Source of the DNA: Chrysomallon squamiferum
Lineage: Eukaryota; Mollusca; Gastropoda; Neomphalida; Peltospiridae
Length of the DNA: 11,500 nucleotides
Assembly (NCBI GenBank): GCA_012295275.1
Contig: CM022668.1
Coordinates: 916,637 to 928,136 of the forward strand
Direction of reading: 5' to 3'
Part shown: in pieces, positions 1 through 8,093 of the stretch
Layout of the letters: each line of letters opens with the position of its first letter
Numbering within the stretch: the first letter of the stretch is position 1
Notes under the pieces: model-generated
Databases searched by the model: none
What the model saw: only the letters and a program-made list of their open reading frames with translations
What the model was told of the DNA's origin: nothing
Made by a program: the position numbers and the translations under genes

Positions 1-1
1 C

Positions 2-28
2 CAGGGTTCAATGCCGCCTATTGATGAG
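2..28 (+). CDS. Possible 3' end of an upstream exon (doubtful)
   Basis: Reading from base 2 gives QGSMPPIDE, a plausible linker peptide, followed by GAG|GTACAG, a fair splice donor after base 28, in phase 0. The firm exon at 636 needs a preceding exon that ends in phase 2, so a direct splice from 28 to 636 in this frame would hit a stop. The frame works only if the 26-nt candidate exon at 511-536 is included. Read in the frame that would splice directly, the same bases give a less convincing peptide (RVQCRLLM). With only 28 bases visible this may equally be intron. Confidence 0.25.
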
Positions 29-418
29 GTACAGACACCTACTAGTGTTTCATACATTCTGTCTTAATACTGAGCTTTTTGGCTTGATCTCCTTTTATAA
101 GTGAGATGGAAATTTGGGTTGTAAAATGACTGAATGGATTTAGAAGTTTCTATATATTTTGATGTAATTCATGCACAAGGTTTGAAATTCTTTTCAGGAA
201 ATATTTTTGTGGAGATTATGTATTCATTTGTAATGTGAATTTTTGTTCAACATAACAATAATACTGTGTTTTTATATGTATGGATATAAATTTTATATGT
301 GTATGTGAAAACATTTGGTGGTATAAAATAATATAACTGCTAAATATAAATATTTATTTATTTTATTTATTTATTATATTCCTACTCTAACTTTCAGTGA
401 TCATTGGTTAATTAAAAG

Positions 419-532
419 TTTATAAAAGTATTTATAATAATGTTTTATTATAGATGAATTCTTGGCAGAGTCAACTTTATAAAAGTATTCATAATACTGT
501 TTTATTATAGATGAATTCTTGGCAGAGTCAAC
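419..532 (+). repeat. 57-bp tandem duplication with acceptor-like motif
   Basis: Two adjacent copies, 419-475 and 476-532, differ at only two positions (55 of 57 identical). Each carries gttttattatag followed by ATGAATTCTTGGCAG, which looks like a T-rich splice acceptor plus the start of a short exon. Only the second copy is followed by a donor-like TCT|GTAAAT (after 536). High identity in otherwise unconstrained AT-rich DNA suggests a recent duplication. Confidence 0.9.
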
Positions 533-536
533 TTCT
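511..536 (+). CDS. Candidate 26-nt microexon (speculative)
   Basis: The segment lies between an acceptor-like ttttattatag (ending 510) and a donor-like GTAAAT (from 537). Its length, 26 nt, turns an incoming phase 0 into an outgoing phase 2. That would connect the doubtful exon end at 28 (phase 0) to the firm exon at 636 (needs phase 2) without a stop, adding eight residues starting MNSWQ. A phase match alone arises often by chance and the intron to 636 would be only 99 nt, so this is a hypothesis. Confidence 0.2.
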
Positions 537-635
537 GTAAATATCAAAAATATATGTTTAAAGTATCTCTCTCTCTTTATATTTCCAGATTTAAACTAAA
601 TGTTGTTACAGTATATTTTATCCTTTTTATTTAAG

Positions 636-919
636 AATAATTTCAACTGAAATCAAAATGCCTGAGAAAACAGAGGTGGCTCTTGGAGGAACAAAACGTT
701 TTGAGTGTCGAGTCATTGGATTTCCTCGACCTGAAATAAAGTGGTATAAAGATGGCAGTGAAATTACTCATGATCCTCGGTATAAGATTGGTCATGGAAG
801 AGATGGGACGATATCGCTGGTGATTGAGAAAATATCACAAAGAGATGAAGGGTGTTACCGCTGCAGAGCACAGAACTCAGAGGGAATGGCGTCCACAGCA
901 GCATACCTGTTTGTCAGAA
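636..919 (+). CDS. Exon encoding a complete I-set immunoglobulin domain (Ig1)
   Basis: This exon carries a whole I-set Ig domain of about 94 residues, uninterrupted by an intron. Landmarks in order: A-strand region IISTEIKMPEK, B-strand cysteine in RFECRVIG, the PRPEIKWYKDG C-strand with the core tryptophan, the E-strand stretch SLVIEKIS, and the F-strand signature DEGCYRCRAQNSEG with the second cysteine. Both canonical cysteines are present. The acceptor is the T-rich tract ending tttatttaag at 635; the donor is AGAA|GTTAGT after 919. The ATG at 658 lies inside the domain's first strand and is not a translation start: the frame is open upstream to the acceptor. In titin-family proteins such domains bind partners or build a filament scaffold; the partner here is unknown. 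The incoming phase is 2 and the outgoing phase is 1. Confidence 0.85.
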
Positions 920-1465
920 GTTAGTATTTTAATTTAATTTATATACAAATTAACTACCAGAAGAATAGGACTTAAGATTGTATATCAAATGATCAAAATA
1001 ATACAAGTTTTATCTTGATTTTATTTGGTTTATAAAATACTGTACAAGAGAACTCAAGTTTGTATACTCTTTTTGATGCCTTGTTTGCATTGATATGTAA
1101 CTGCAAATTGTATTACCTTTCTCAACAACCAGTTGTCAGTGTATTTTTTTGTGCTGGGATTTATTAAACATTCATTACATTTCTTGTAACAGGATTGTAT
1201 ATTACAGTCTGTGCAATTAATATATCACTTTCAAATAAAGATTAATATTATTATTATTATTGGAAATATTTGTATACTTTAGATAACATACACTTCTGTT
1301 ATTTTCTAATTCTTTAAAAAAATATTTAAGACATAAATATATTTGATAGCTATTCATTTTTTTCTGGATTCTATTTTTCTCTTTTCACTTTCTTTTTCTT
1401 TCATAATTTTGTTTTTGACGGAAATTACTGTAACAAATAATTCAGTTATCTATCATCATTTACAG
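920..1465 (+). other. Intron 1
   Basis: GT-AG intron of 546 nt between Ig1 and the giant exon, bounded by GTTAGT and tcatcatttacag. It is AT-rich, with a short (ATT)n run near 1247-1262 and a pyrimidine-rich tract at about 1355-1410. I see no gene, RNA or mobile element in it. Confidence 0.8.
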
Positions 1466-4465
1466 GTAAGAAATTAAGTACTACTGAAGAAAGTACTTCT
1501 GTGCATTCTATGACATTCACAGAAGAAAGTGGCATTCAGTTTGAAGAAACAGAATTAAAACATGAACACAGTATATATGGAACTATGGCAATCCGTGACT
1601 TTACAGCCAGAACTTACAGTAACCAGGAAAATGAAGGACAGAAATCTGAGTTGATTACAAAAGTTGTAGTTTCTGATTCAGAATCTAGTGATGAATTTGA
1701 TAACTTAGAAAGTATGCAAAGCAAAATAGAATACATGGCTAAGATGTTTGCTAATACAGAAGCTGTGCATCAGAAAGAAGCTAAAGGCTGGATGGAGACT
1801 GAAAGTTTTGAAAAAAAAGGCAAAAAGAAATCTGAAACTGAAATACAAATTGAAGATGTCTCATTTTCATCCAAAAATGAGCTTGTTTATGAATCAGAAA
1901 GCAGCAAACTAATATCACAATCTGGGGAGTTTCTTCTTCATTCTGAAGATACTGGTAAGTCATTTACAGAAAACAGAAGACAGGAAGAAAATGAAAAAAA
2001 TAGATTATCTAATGGCATTAAAGAAGAAAGCATGGAAACTATGGCTGAATCCTTTACCACTGAATCTGAATCAAAAGAAGAAAGCAAGGAAACTATGGCT
2101 GAATCCTTTACCATTGTATCTGACTCAAAAGAAGAAGCAATGACTGTAACAGAGGAAGAAATAAATAGAAGGGAACTAAATGCAGGAAAAGGAAAAGAGT
2201 TAATAAAAGAGTGTGCATCAAAAACACAAGAACAGTCTGAAACCATCATAATGGAAGAAGTGAAAGTTAAGAAAGAAGCTGAAGACAAAATAACAGAACA
2301 GGAACATACAACAGAACAAGCAGTTTGTTTAGAAAACAGTGAAGCAGAAACTAACAAGAGTGCTGCAGTGACAGACCATGAAATGGATGAAAATGTAACA
2401 ATACAAGAGGAAGATATTGTGAAAATGGAGATGTCTAAAGCTGAAATAGAAGAACAATCTGTTAAGTCTGATGTAGAAAAGAGAGAGAAAGAAAAAACTA
2501 ATCTTTTGAAGGTTTCAGTTGAAACTGTTGAAACAAAATCAGAAAATATTTCCAATGATGTTTTATCTATAACAAGCCAATCTGAAATTACAAGTGAAGA
2601 AAAACAGAGAACCAGTGCTGTTGAAGTCTCAGTGGATATTGAAGAAACAGTGACAAATTACCAAAACAGAGAGGTTTTGTTGGATGAATCTGAAATTAGA
2701 ACTGGAGACACAGAAACTAACAAATCAGAAACAAAAAAGTTGGAAGAAGTTATGGATATTAATAAAAGTAAAGTATGTGAAGAGAATACAGACATTAATA
2801 TTGAAGGAACCCAAGTAATTTCTGGATTTTATTTTAACAAAGCAGAATGTCAGACCACTGAAACTGATGCACCAAAAGAGATGCCTGTTAAACAACAACC
2901 AGAAATTAAAACAGATGAAATAGCAATGGACAGTGATAATGAGTCAAATGGTAAATTAGTTAACCTGTCACCAACAGAAGGATTCTTAGTGGCAGCTTCA
3001 TTAGTTCATGAAAATGACATTTACTCAGCATTAGATGATTTAACTGCCAGTCAGCCTGAACAGATTTGTGCTTCAGTGGAAGATAGTTTTCTTGAGTTGT
3101 CTCTTGGTAAAGAGGAAGCTGCTTCTGTCAGTATAGACAGTGGCATTATTGACATGTCCATGACTGACTCACTTTTAAAAGGTGAAGAAAGTTTGACTGA
3201 TATGTCCATAAATGAGGCAGCTGAAACTTTACACAGTTCAATCAGTTACCAATCTACAGAAGAGCAAAAGGAGAAAACTGCAACAGCACCAGTAGAGACA
3301 ATTTTGAGTCAGACAGAGGAGATCATGTTAGAACAGGAAAATGTTTCAGTTGAAAAACTTTCAGAGGCCGAATTTGAAAAAGTAAATGTAAATGAAGAAA
3401 CAGATTTGAAAGAAGTCACTGCATTGTCTGGATTTTCTGTAATGAGAGCAGATGAAATAATAGCAGAAGGTTTAGCAGAAAGGGTAGGATATGTCTCCAG
3501 AGAAGATGTAGCTGCTGCTATAGAAAAATTAGCTGTAGGAGATTCCGTTGATCCTGATGAATATTTACAGTCTGGGGTAGAAACAAGAACAGATGAACTC
3601 AGCTTAAATGGACTGAAGGAAAAAACACATGAAGCAGAAATGGAAAGCAGTGTACGTCCAACATATGTTGAAAAAATTGAAGAAAAGACAGAAATCACTT
3701 CCGAAGAACACTGTGTTGTTGATGGTTTAAAGAATGTAACAGATACTGAAACCACATCAGAAATTACTGAGATAGTTTATGATCAGTTAACAATAAAAAA
3801 TGATTCAAAAGAATCCAGTGCTATCCAGCAAGAGATTACTGAAGAGAAAGTGAAAAAGGCTGAAGAAAAACAGAGACATGATATCACCAGCCAAATGTCA
3901 TCACACACAGAAGAAAGCTGTATGCAGGATACCTCTGTGCTTTCTGAATTTAGCAGTGAAAAAATGGAATGTGCTGATACATCTGACCTTCAGAAAACAA
4001 CAAGCAGGGATGAATTAAAGACCTACAGTGAGCCAGTTATTGAAGAAACACAAGATGAACAAACTGATGATCTTGATGGTATGCAACTGCATGATTCTGA
4101 GATCACTGAGGCAACCATCAGCTCCATGGAAACAAAGACAGATATTTCCGACGTCAAAGACAACCTGATTTTAAGTACTGAGAGTAACATTGAGGAAAGT
4201 ACAGGTGTCAGCCAGACGCCAGCTGAAGGAGATTTTACTGTGAAATCAGAAGTGGAAATCATAGACAAAACAGTTAAAGCAGATGATGAAATATTGAAAG
4301 TGCAGACAGAAGTTGGTGTTTCTGAAACTGAGTATAGAGATGAGCTAAATTTTACATCATCTGTTCAATCATTCAGCACAATGGCGCCACCTACAATTAC
4401 ACTGGTTCCTGAAGATGTGTCTGTAAAAACAGGGGAGACAATTTACCTGGCATCCAAAGTTGAAG
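1466..4465 (+). CDS. Giant 3000-nt exon: Glu/Ser/Thr-rich disordered segment plus first half of Ig2
   Basis: A single open exon of 1000 codons, bounded by tttacag|GT and TTGAAG|GTCAGT. Residues 1-972 are rich in Glu, Ser, Thr and Lys, with low aromatic content and a single Trp (KGWMET); many stretches are of the KEESKETMAE type. This predicts an acidic, largely disordered spacer or a charged region with short helices. It is not PEVK-like, because proline is scarce. Two less charged patches stand out, near 2965-3080 (EGFLVAASLVHEND) and 3418-3576 (VSREDVAAAIEKL). A 54-nt tandem duplication lies at 2026-2133. From residue 973 (MAPPTITLVPEDVSV) the exon starts the second Ig domain, cut by the intron after KVEG. 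It is phase 1 at both ends. The frame reads on into the intron to 4569, adding a hydrophobic stretch, but the strong donor and the Ig continuation in the next exon argue for splicing at 4465. Confidence 0.9.
2026..2133 (+). repeat. In-frame 54-nt tandem duplication (2 x 18 residues)
   Basis: Copies 2026-2079 and 2080-2133 encode ESMETMAESFTTESESKE and ESKETMAESFTIVSDSKE. The DNA is nearly identical, so the duplication is fairly recent. It adds one more Ser/Glu-rich 18-residue unit without disturbing the frame. Confidence 0.95.
2977..3531 (+). repeat. Dispersed 22-residue internal repeat (2977-3042 and 3466-3531)
   Basis: Two 22-codon segments align without gaps: EGFLVAASLVHENDIYSALDDL and EGLAERVGYVSREDVAAAIEKL share the pattern E-G-x7-V-x3-D-[IV]-x2-A-[LI]-[DE]-x-L. 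They sit in the only two stretches of the acidic exon that are less charged and look helix-forming. The DNA is much more diverged than the tandem copy at 2026-2133, so this similarity is at protein level. Function is unknown; an amphipathic helix used as a docking motif is one possibility. Confidence 0.5.
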
Positions 4466-5142
4466 GTCAGTTCAGTTTTCTGTTAATATCTTTAGTTAAA
4501 TTTGAAATCTCTACTTGTTCTTTTATTGATGGTTTTGTTATTTATTTAGTTAATTATTATTCCCTTTAAACTTTTTTCTATGTTATTCTTTTTATCTTTT
4601 TCTGATATTAACAGAATATTTAGACCTGAATTAAGATTAAGTTTTTAAATTATAGCTGTAACTTTGTACTTGCAACTATTACTCTAATAAGAACTATTAT
4701 TGTAAAAATTCAGTTCTTTTGTGATTTTATTCAAAATAACAGTAGATATCTGACATTACATTAAATTAACAATAGTACAAAGCTTTGGTGGCTTTTACTC
4801 CATATATTTTAATTTATTTCAAATATTTCTATCAGGAGTTAATTAAGGTCAGTAAAATTTACTGCTTCTTAATCTTGAGAAACAACTGGTTGTTAGCTGA
4901 GAGATATGTTAAATTATGTGGTCTGGAAACTTTGTGTTAGGATTTTGAAATCTAAAACTATTAATTCCCATCCCATCACCCAAAATAATGTGATAATAAT
5001 AGGAATAAAAAAATTGAATTAAACAAAATAAATAAGTTTAAGAGTTGGAATTTTTTTAAATTAAAGATAAAATGATATTGGGCTGTTTTTTGTTTTATTT
5101 AAATACCATTATGTAAAATACCCATCTCTGTAAAATAGTTCC

Positions 5143-5148
5143 TGTGTT

Positions 5149-5193
<45 letters not shown>

Positions 5194-5195
5194 CT

Positions 5196-5254
<59 letters not shown>

Positions 5255-5278
5255 TGTGTGTGTGTGTGTGTGTGTGTG

Positions 5279-5319
<41 letters not shown>

Positions 5320-5443
5320 AAATATCATGTGTAACAAGTGTGTGAATTATTTTGTCTGTGTGTGTGTGTGTGTGTGTGTCTGTGTCTGTGTGTGTGTGTG
5401 TGTGCATGTTTTAAATATCATGTTAACAAGTAATGAATTATTT
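5143..5443. repeat. Compound (TG)n microsatellite, duplicated with its flank
   Basis: A (TG)n tract with TCTG and TTTG interruptions runs 5143-5317 and a second runs about 5353-5405. After each comes a near-identical non-repeat segment (gttttaaatatcatg, then aacaagt, then gaattattt) at 5315-5353 and 5408-5443. So the unit (TG)n plus flank is present twice in tandem. Long Val/Cys or Thr/His reading frames over it are artefacts of the dinucleotide. Confidence 0.95.
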
Positions 5444-5967
5444 TTGAGAAATATACCATTATTATTATGTTATAAATAATTCAATACATTTTTCACAATA
5501 TGTGAAAAATACTGCTGTCACATTTAACATTAAATAATAAAAATAGCATATTTTTAACTCACGTTCAGGTAAACAAAATTCAAGATTTGCAACAGACCTG
5601 TTTTTCCCTGTAATAAACTTTTCTTAATTTTACTGAACCAGCTTTTCAACACAGGTGTTACATGACTGACATTCTGTTACAAGACTATTAATTATGAAGT
5701 CTTGTATTTGACTATATAATATTGATTATACTAAGCAGAAAATTTGTAATATTTGTATTAAACATGTATCAAGACATCTGTTACAGCTGGGAACATAATT
5801 CAATACCTTGGAGCTGATTACAAAATATGTAACAGATTAATGTAGTTTGGGAAAAAAAGTCACAGGAAAAAAGTCACATAAAAAAAGTCACAATTTAGTA
5901 TAGGAAACAAAGTCACAAAGTGTGTGGGTTTGCATCATAGTATGCATGGGGTAATTCTAAAGCTTTT

Positions 5968-6019
5968 GATTAGGCTAGATTAAAGATTAGGTCTAGCTTG
6001 TGTTAGCTTACTGATTAGG
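5968..6019 (+). repeat. Three direct GATTAGG repeats, subterminal in the transposon
   Basis: GATTAGG occurs at 5968-5974, 5985-5991 and 6013-6019, between the left inverted repeat and the FLYWCH fragment. Subterminal arrays like this often bind the transposase; that role is inferred here. Confidence 0.5.
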
Positions 6020-6052
6020 ATAGATTTAAACTAAGGGCTTCTTATTAATAAA

Positions 6053-6354
6053 ATGTTCCAGGATAAATTGTGTTTCGCTATATATTCTCCAACTTGCTCC
6101 AGTATCAGAAGTATGTTTAATATGGAAGTTATTCATAGCAATAAGGGTCGGAACAAAATCTGTTATGAGGGGTTCATGTATACCAAACATGCAACTCGCA
6201 AAACAAAATTGTGGTGGAAATGCATCAAAAGATCTAGTTGTAATTGTCGAGGTTCAATGATAACAGACTTACAGACAGAGCCTTGAGGACTGCAGTTTGC
6301 AACTGTGGCAGAATTTCTTTGTGGTATTGGGTGGAACATCTGCCTGAACCACAA
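6053..6354 (+). pseudogene. FLYWCH-type zinc finger remnant, frameshifted
   Basis: From an ATG at 6053 the frame runs to a stop at 6284-6286 (77 residues). Its second half fits the FLYWCH finger: HSNKGRNKICYEGFMY, then LWWKC with the core tryptophan and first zinc cysteine, then SCNCRG with the second cysteine, then ITDLQTE. FLYWCH fingers continue to a terminal His pair. That part is lost from this frame, but a related VEHLPEPQ appears in another frame at 6331-6354, so the copy looks frameshifted and then stopped. The second zinc histidine seems replaced by proline. It lies between the inverted ends of the transposon, inside intron 2 of the Ig gene and on the same strand. FLYWCH domains bind DNA or protein in transposases and host factors. 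A functional small gene is unlikely, since there is no complete domain. Confidence 0.65.
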
Positions 6355-6864
6355 ACATTAAAATCAAAGAACATTAACAAAAAAAACTCAAACAAAATGT
6401 TTAATCTATCTTTCAAAGATATTTCTTAATTTTAATAAAAAAATTGTGACTTTTTTTCCTAGAATCATTTTTCCCTCCACCATACTGTGTTTTGATAGCT
6501 ACACTTGCCTGTGTTAAAAAATACAATTGACCTTTGATGAATTAAAGTATGTAAGTTATTGTTTGTTTCTTCTCCTAGTTTGATTTATAATGGTTAATTA
6601 TAATAATACCTCACTTTAAAATAATTCTGTAATTAAGAAATTTAACAACAAATTTTGTTTATATATATAAAATGTTAATGGAAAATAGTGACTGTATCAT
6701 TTTTTTGTGCCCTTTATAATTATTTCCAACCAAGGTTTATAAAAAAAAATATGTCCAGTGTTAAAAAAAAAAGAAAAATGGAAGAGAAAAGGAAAATGGC
6801 CAACTAACTTCAACAACAGACAAAAACTTATTTATTTATTATTTCTTTGGTCTATTTCTGAAAG

Positions 6865-7102
6865 GAAATCCTCAACCTGAGGTGAAGTGGTTCAAATCAG
6901 GAGACACAGTTAAACCAACAGAGCGTATCACATTAACAACAGCAGAAGACACTTACATTCTAGAGATCAGACAGGCTGGAGTTGACGATAGTGGAACATA
7001 CACATTAACAGCTCACAATTCTGAAGGGACAATATTCAGTGATGTTCAAGTATTTGTGGAGCTGGAGGAACCGGGATCTGCTGCAGCTTGTGGTGATGTT
7101 GG
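6865..7102 (+). CDS. Exon: second half of Ig2 and linker to Ig3
   Basis: After the acceptor ttctgaaag the exon completes the Gly codon and continues the Ig domain: NPQPEVKWFKSG (C strand with core Trp), TYILEIRQAG (E strand) and DDSGTYTLTAHNSEG (F strand). The F-strand position that normally holds cysteine is leucine (YTLTAHN). The matching B-strand position in the previous exon is serine (YLASKVEG instead of a LxCKVEG type). So Ig2 lacks the canonical disulfide pair, which is tolerated in cytosolic I-set domains where the bond does not normally form. A short linker (VELEEPGSAAACGDVG) follows. The donor is TTGG|GTAGGA after 7102. Incoming phase is 1, outgoing phase is 2. The GTG at 6882 is an internal Val codon, not a start. 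Confidence 0.88.
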
Positions 7103-7540
7103 GTAGGAATAAAGTTATGTTTTTGCAGAATTATTATTTTTTAATCTGGTATCTTATATGATGATATTATATCTTGTAGCTGTTAGATTGTATGTGATCA
7201 CCACTTTGAATAATATAGCACTTACTTTGACTCAGAGAAATTTTGATTTTATTAACTGATGAAAATTGTGTTTATCAGCATCACCAAATTACATTGTATT
7301 AAAGTTATATTATTATACTGAATGCCAAAATAAAAACAGTGATTTGTCCTTTTTGAAATAATTTTTCTTAAATTATTTTGTTCAACACACACAGGGTATT
7401 TAAATTTGATCTTTCTAGACTGATATTATGCAGTACCCTGGCAGTTTGAAAACTGCAGTGTTTGGACATCAGGCTTTCAGTGTTGAAACTGGTGTATCTA
7501 TCTATATATTTGTCTGATATATGTTTATTATCCACTCCAG
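7103..7540 (+). other. Intron 3
   Basis: GT-AG intron of 438 nt between Ig2 and Ig3, phase 2, bounded by GTAGGA and ttatccactccag. It is AT-rich, and I see nothing else in it. Confidence 0.8.
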
Positions 7541-7638
7541 TGCAACTGTTTCTCTCAGCCCTCCAGAGTTTGTTGTTAAGCCAGAAGATACCACAGTGGC
7601 TGAGTTTGAAGAGGTCAAACTAATCTGCTCTGTCAAAG
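7541..7638 (+). CDS. Exon: first half of Ig3
   Basis: A 98-nt exon between the acceptor tccactccag and a near-perfect donor AAAG|GTGAGT. It encodes the A and B strands of the third Ig domain: ATVSLSPPEFVVKPED, then VAEFEEVKLICSVKG with the canonical B-strand cysteine. Incoming phase 2 matches the GG left by the previous exon; outgoing phase is 1. The exon ends after V-K-G, the same place at which the intron splits Ig2. The ATG at 7521 lies in the intron and is not a start. Confidence 0.88.
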
Positions 7639-8093
7639 GTGAGTTAGTTATCAATCATGCTATAGTTATCATGGAAATAAATTATTTTAAATATTTCTTT
7701 TAAGCTTCAAGAACATTTTTAATATTAGAATTGATTTACAATTGTACAAATATAGATAAATACATGAAAATAGACACATCATATAGATAAACAGACAGTC
7801 AGGCAGACAGACAAATAGATAGGCTTTGCAGACTGTTTATGATTGGATGGATATTATGTAAAGTGATTAATAAATTTAGCAGTAATAAGAAGGATAGACA
7901 ATTAAATAAATATACAGGTAGATAGACAATATAGAGAAATGTATGGATGAACAGACAGATAAGTAGACAGACATAAAGAATGGATGACAGGACAGATAGG
8001 AAATATAAACACAGATAATATGCTGCAACTATCCACTAATTAATTTTACTCAGTAGAAAAATATGTTAATTTTAAAAATAAAATTGTTTTAAG
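7639..8093 (+). other. Intron 4
   Basis: GT-AG intron of 455 nt, phase 1, bounded by GTGAGT and aaattgttttaag. It splits Ig3 between strands B and C. Its middle is a degenerate GACA/GATA tetranucleotide region (see the separate entry). Confidence 0.85.
7785..8000. repeat. Degenerate GACA/GATA tetranucleotide tract
   Basis: Clusters such as agacagtcaggcagacagac (around 7793-7812), gtagatagacaat and acagacagataagtagacagac recur over about 200 bp with many substitutions. This is an old, interrupted tetranucleotide microsatellite. Confidence 0.75.

Larger units (their letters stand above)
5849..6461 (+). mobile_element. Decayed Mutator/Phantom-like DNA transposon (about 0.6 kb)
   Basis: Four GTCAC-containing units stand at the left end: gggaaaaaaagtcac (5849-5863), ggaaaaaagtcac (5865-5877), aaaaaagtcacaattt (5881-5896) and taggaaacaaagtcac (from 5901). 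The right end, aaattgtgactttttttccta (6441-6461), is their inverted counterpart: 6441-6456 is a perfect 16-bp reverse complement of 5881-5896. Inside lie three GATTAGG subterminal repeats (5968, 5985, 6013) and a broken FLYWCH finger. FLYWCH domains are known partners of Mutator-superfamily (Phantom-type) transposases. No transposase core is present, so this is a non-autonomous or internally deleted copy. I found no clear target-site duplication, so the outer limits are approximate. Confidence 0.6.
4466..6864 (+). other. Intron 2, repeat-rich, splitting Ig2
   Basis: GT-AG intron of 2399 nt, bounded by GTCAGT and ttctgaaag. It interrupts Ig2 between strands B and C. It holds a duplicated compound (TG)n block at 5143-5443 and a transposon remnant at about 5849-6461. 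The stretches 4570-5140 and 6470-6860 are AT-rich with short A/T runs, and I see no gene in them. Confidence 0.85.

Noticed and set aside
658-660. ATG at 658 as the start of a small 88-residue Ig gene
   Set aside because: It lies inside the first Ig strand, the frame is open upstream to an acceptor at 635, and the 'stop' at 922 is just past a good donor whose phase matches the next exon.
1938-2555. 205-residue minus-strand reading frame, and similar ones at 3309-3755, 4023-4268 and 1781-1963
   Set aside because: Antisense shadows of the purine-rich coding exon; the Ser/Val/Phe-rich peptides mirror Glu/Lys/Thr codons and show no domain.
5095-5479. Cys-Val and Thr-His reading frames over the (TG)n block, and the like at 10335-10623
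   Set aside because: Translations of dinucleotide repeats with no independent coding evidence.
5968-6019. GATTAGG repeats as an interstitial telomere
   Set aside because: Only three spaced copies, not a tandem TTAGGG array; they fit subterminal transposon repeats better.
6163-6429. Other-frame and antisense peptides over the FLYWCH fragment
   Set aside because: Only the 6053 frame carries the FLYWCH pattern; just the VEHLPEPQ tail at 6331-6354 in another frame is of interest, as a frameshift trace.
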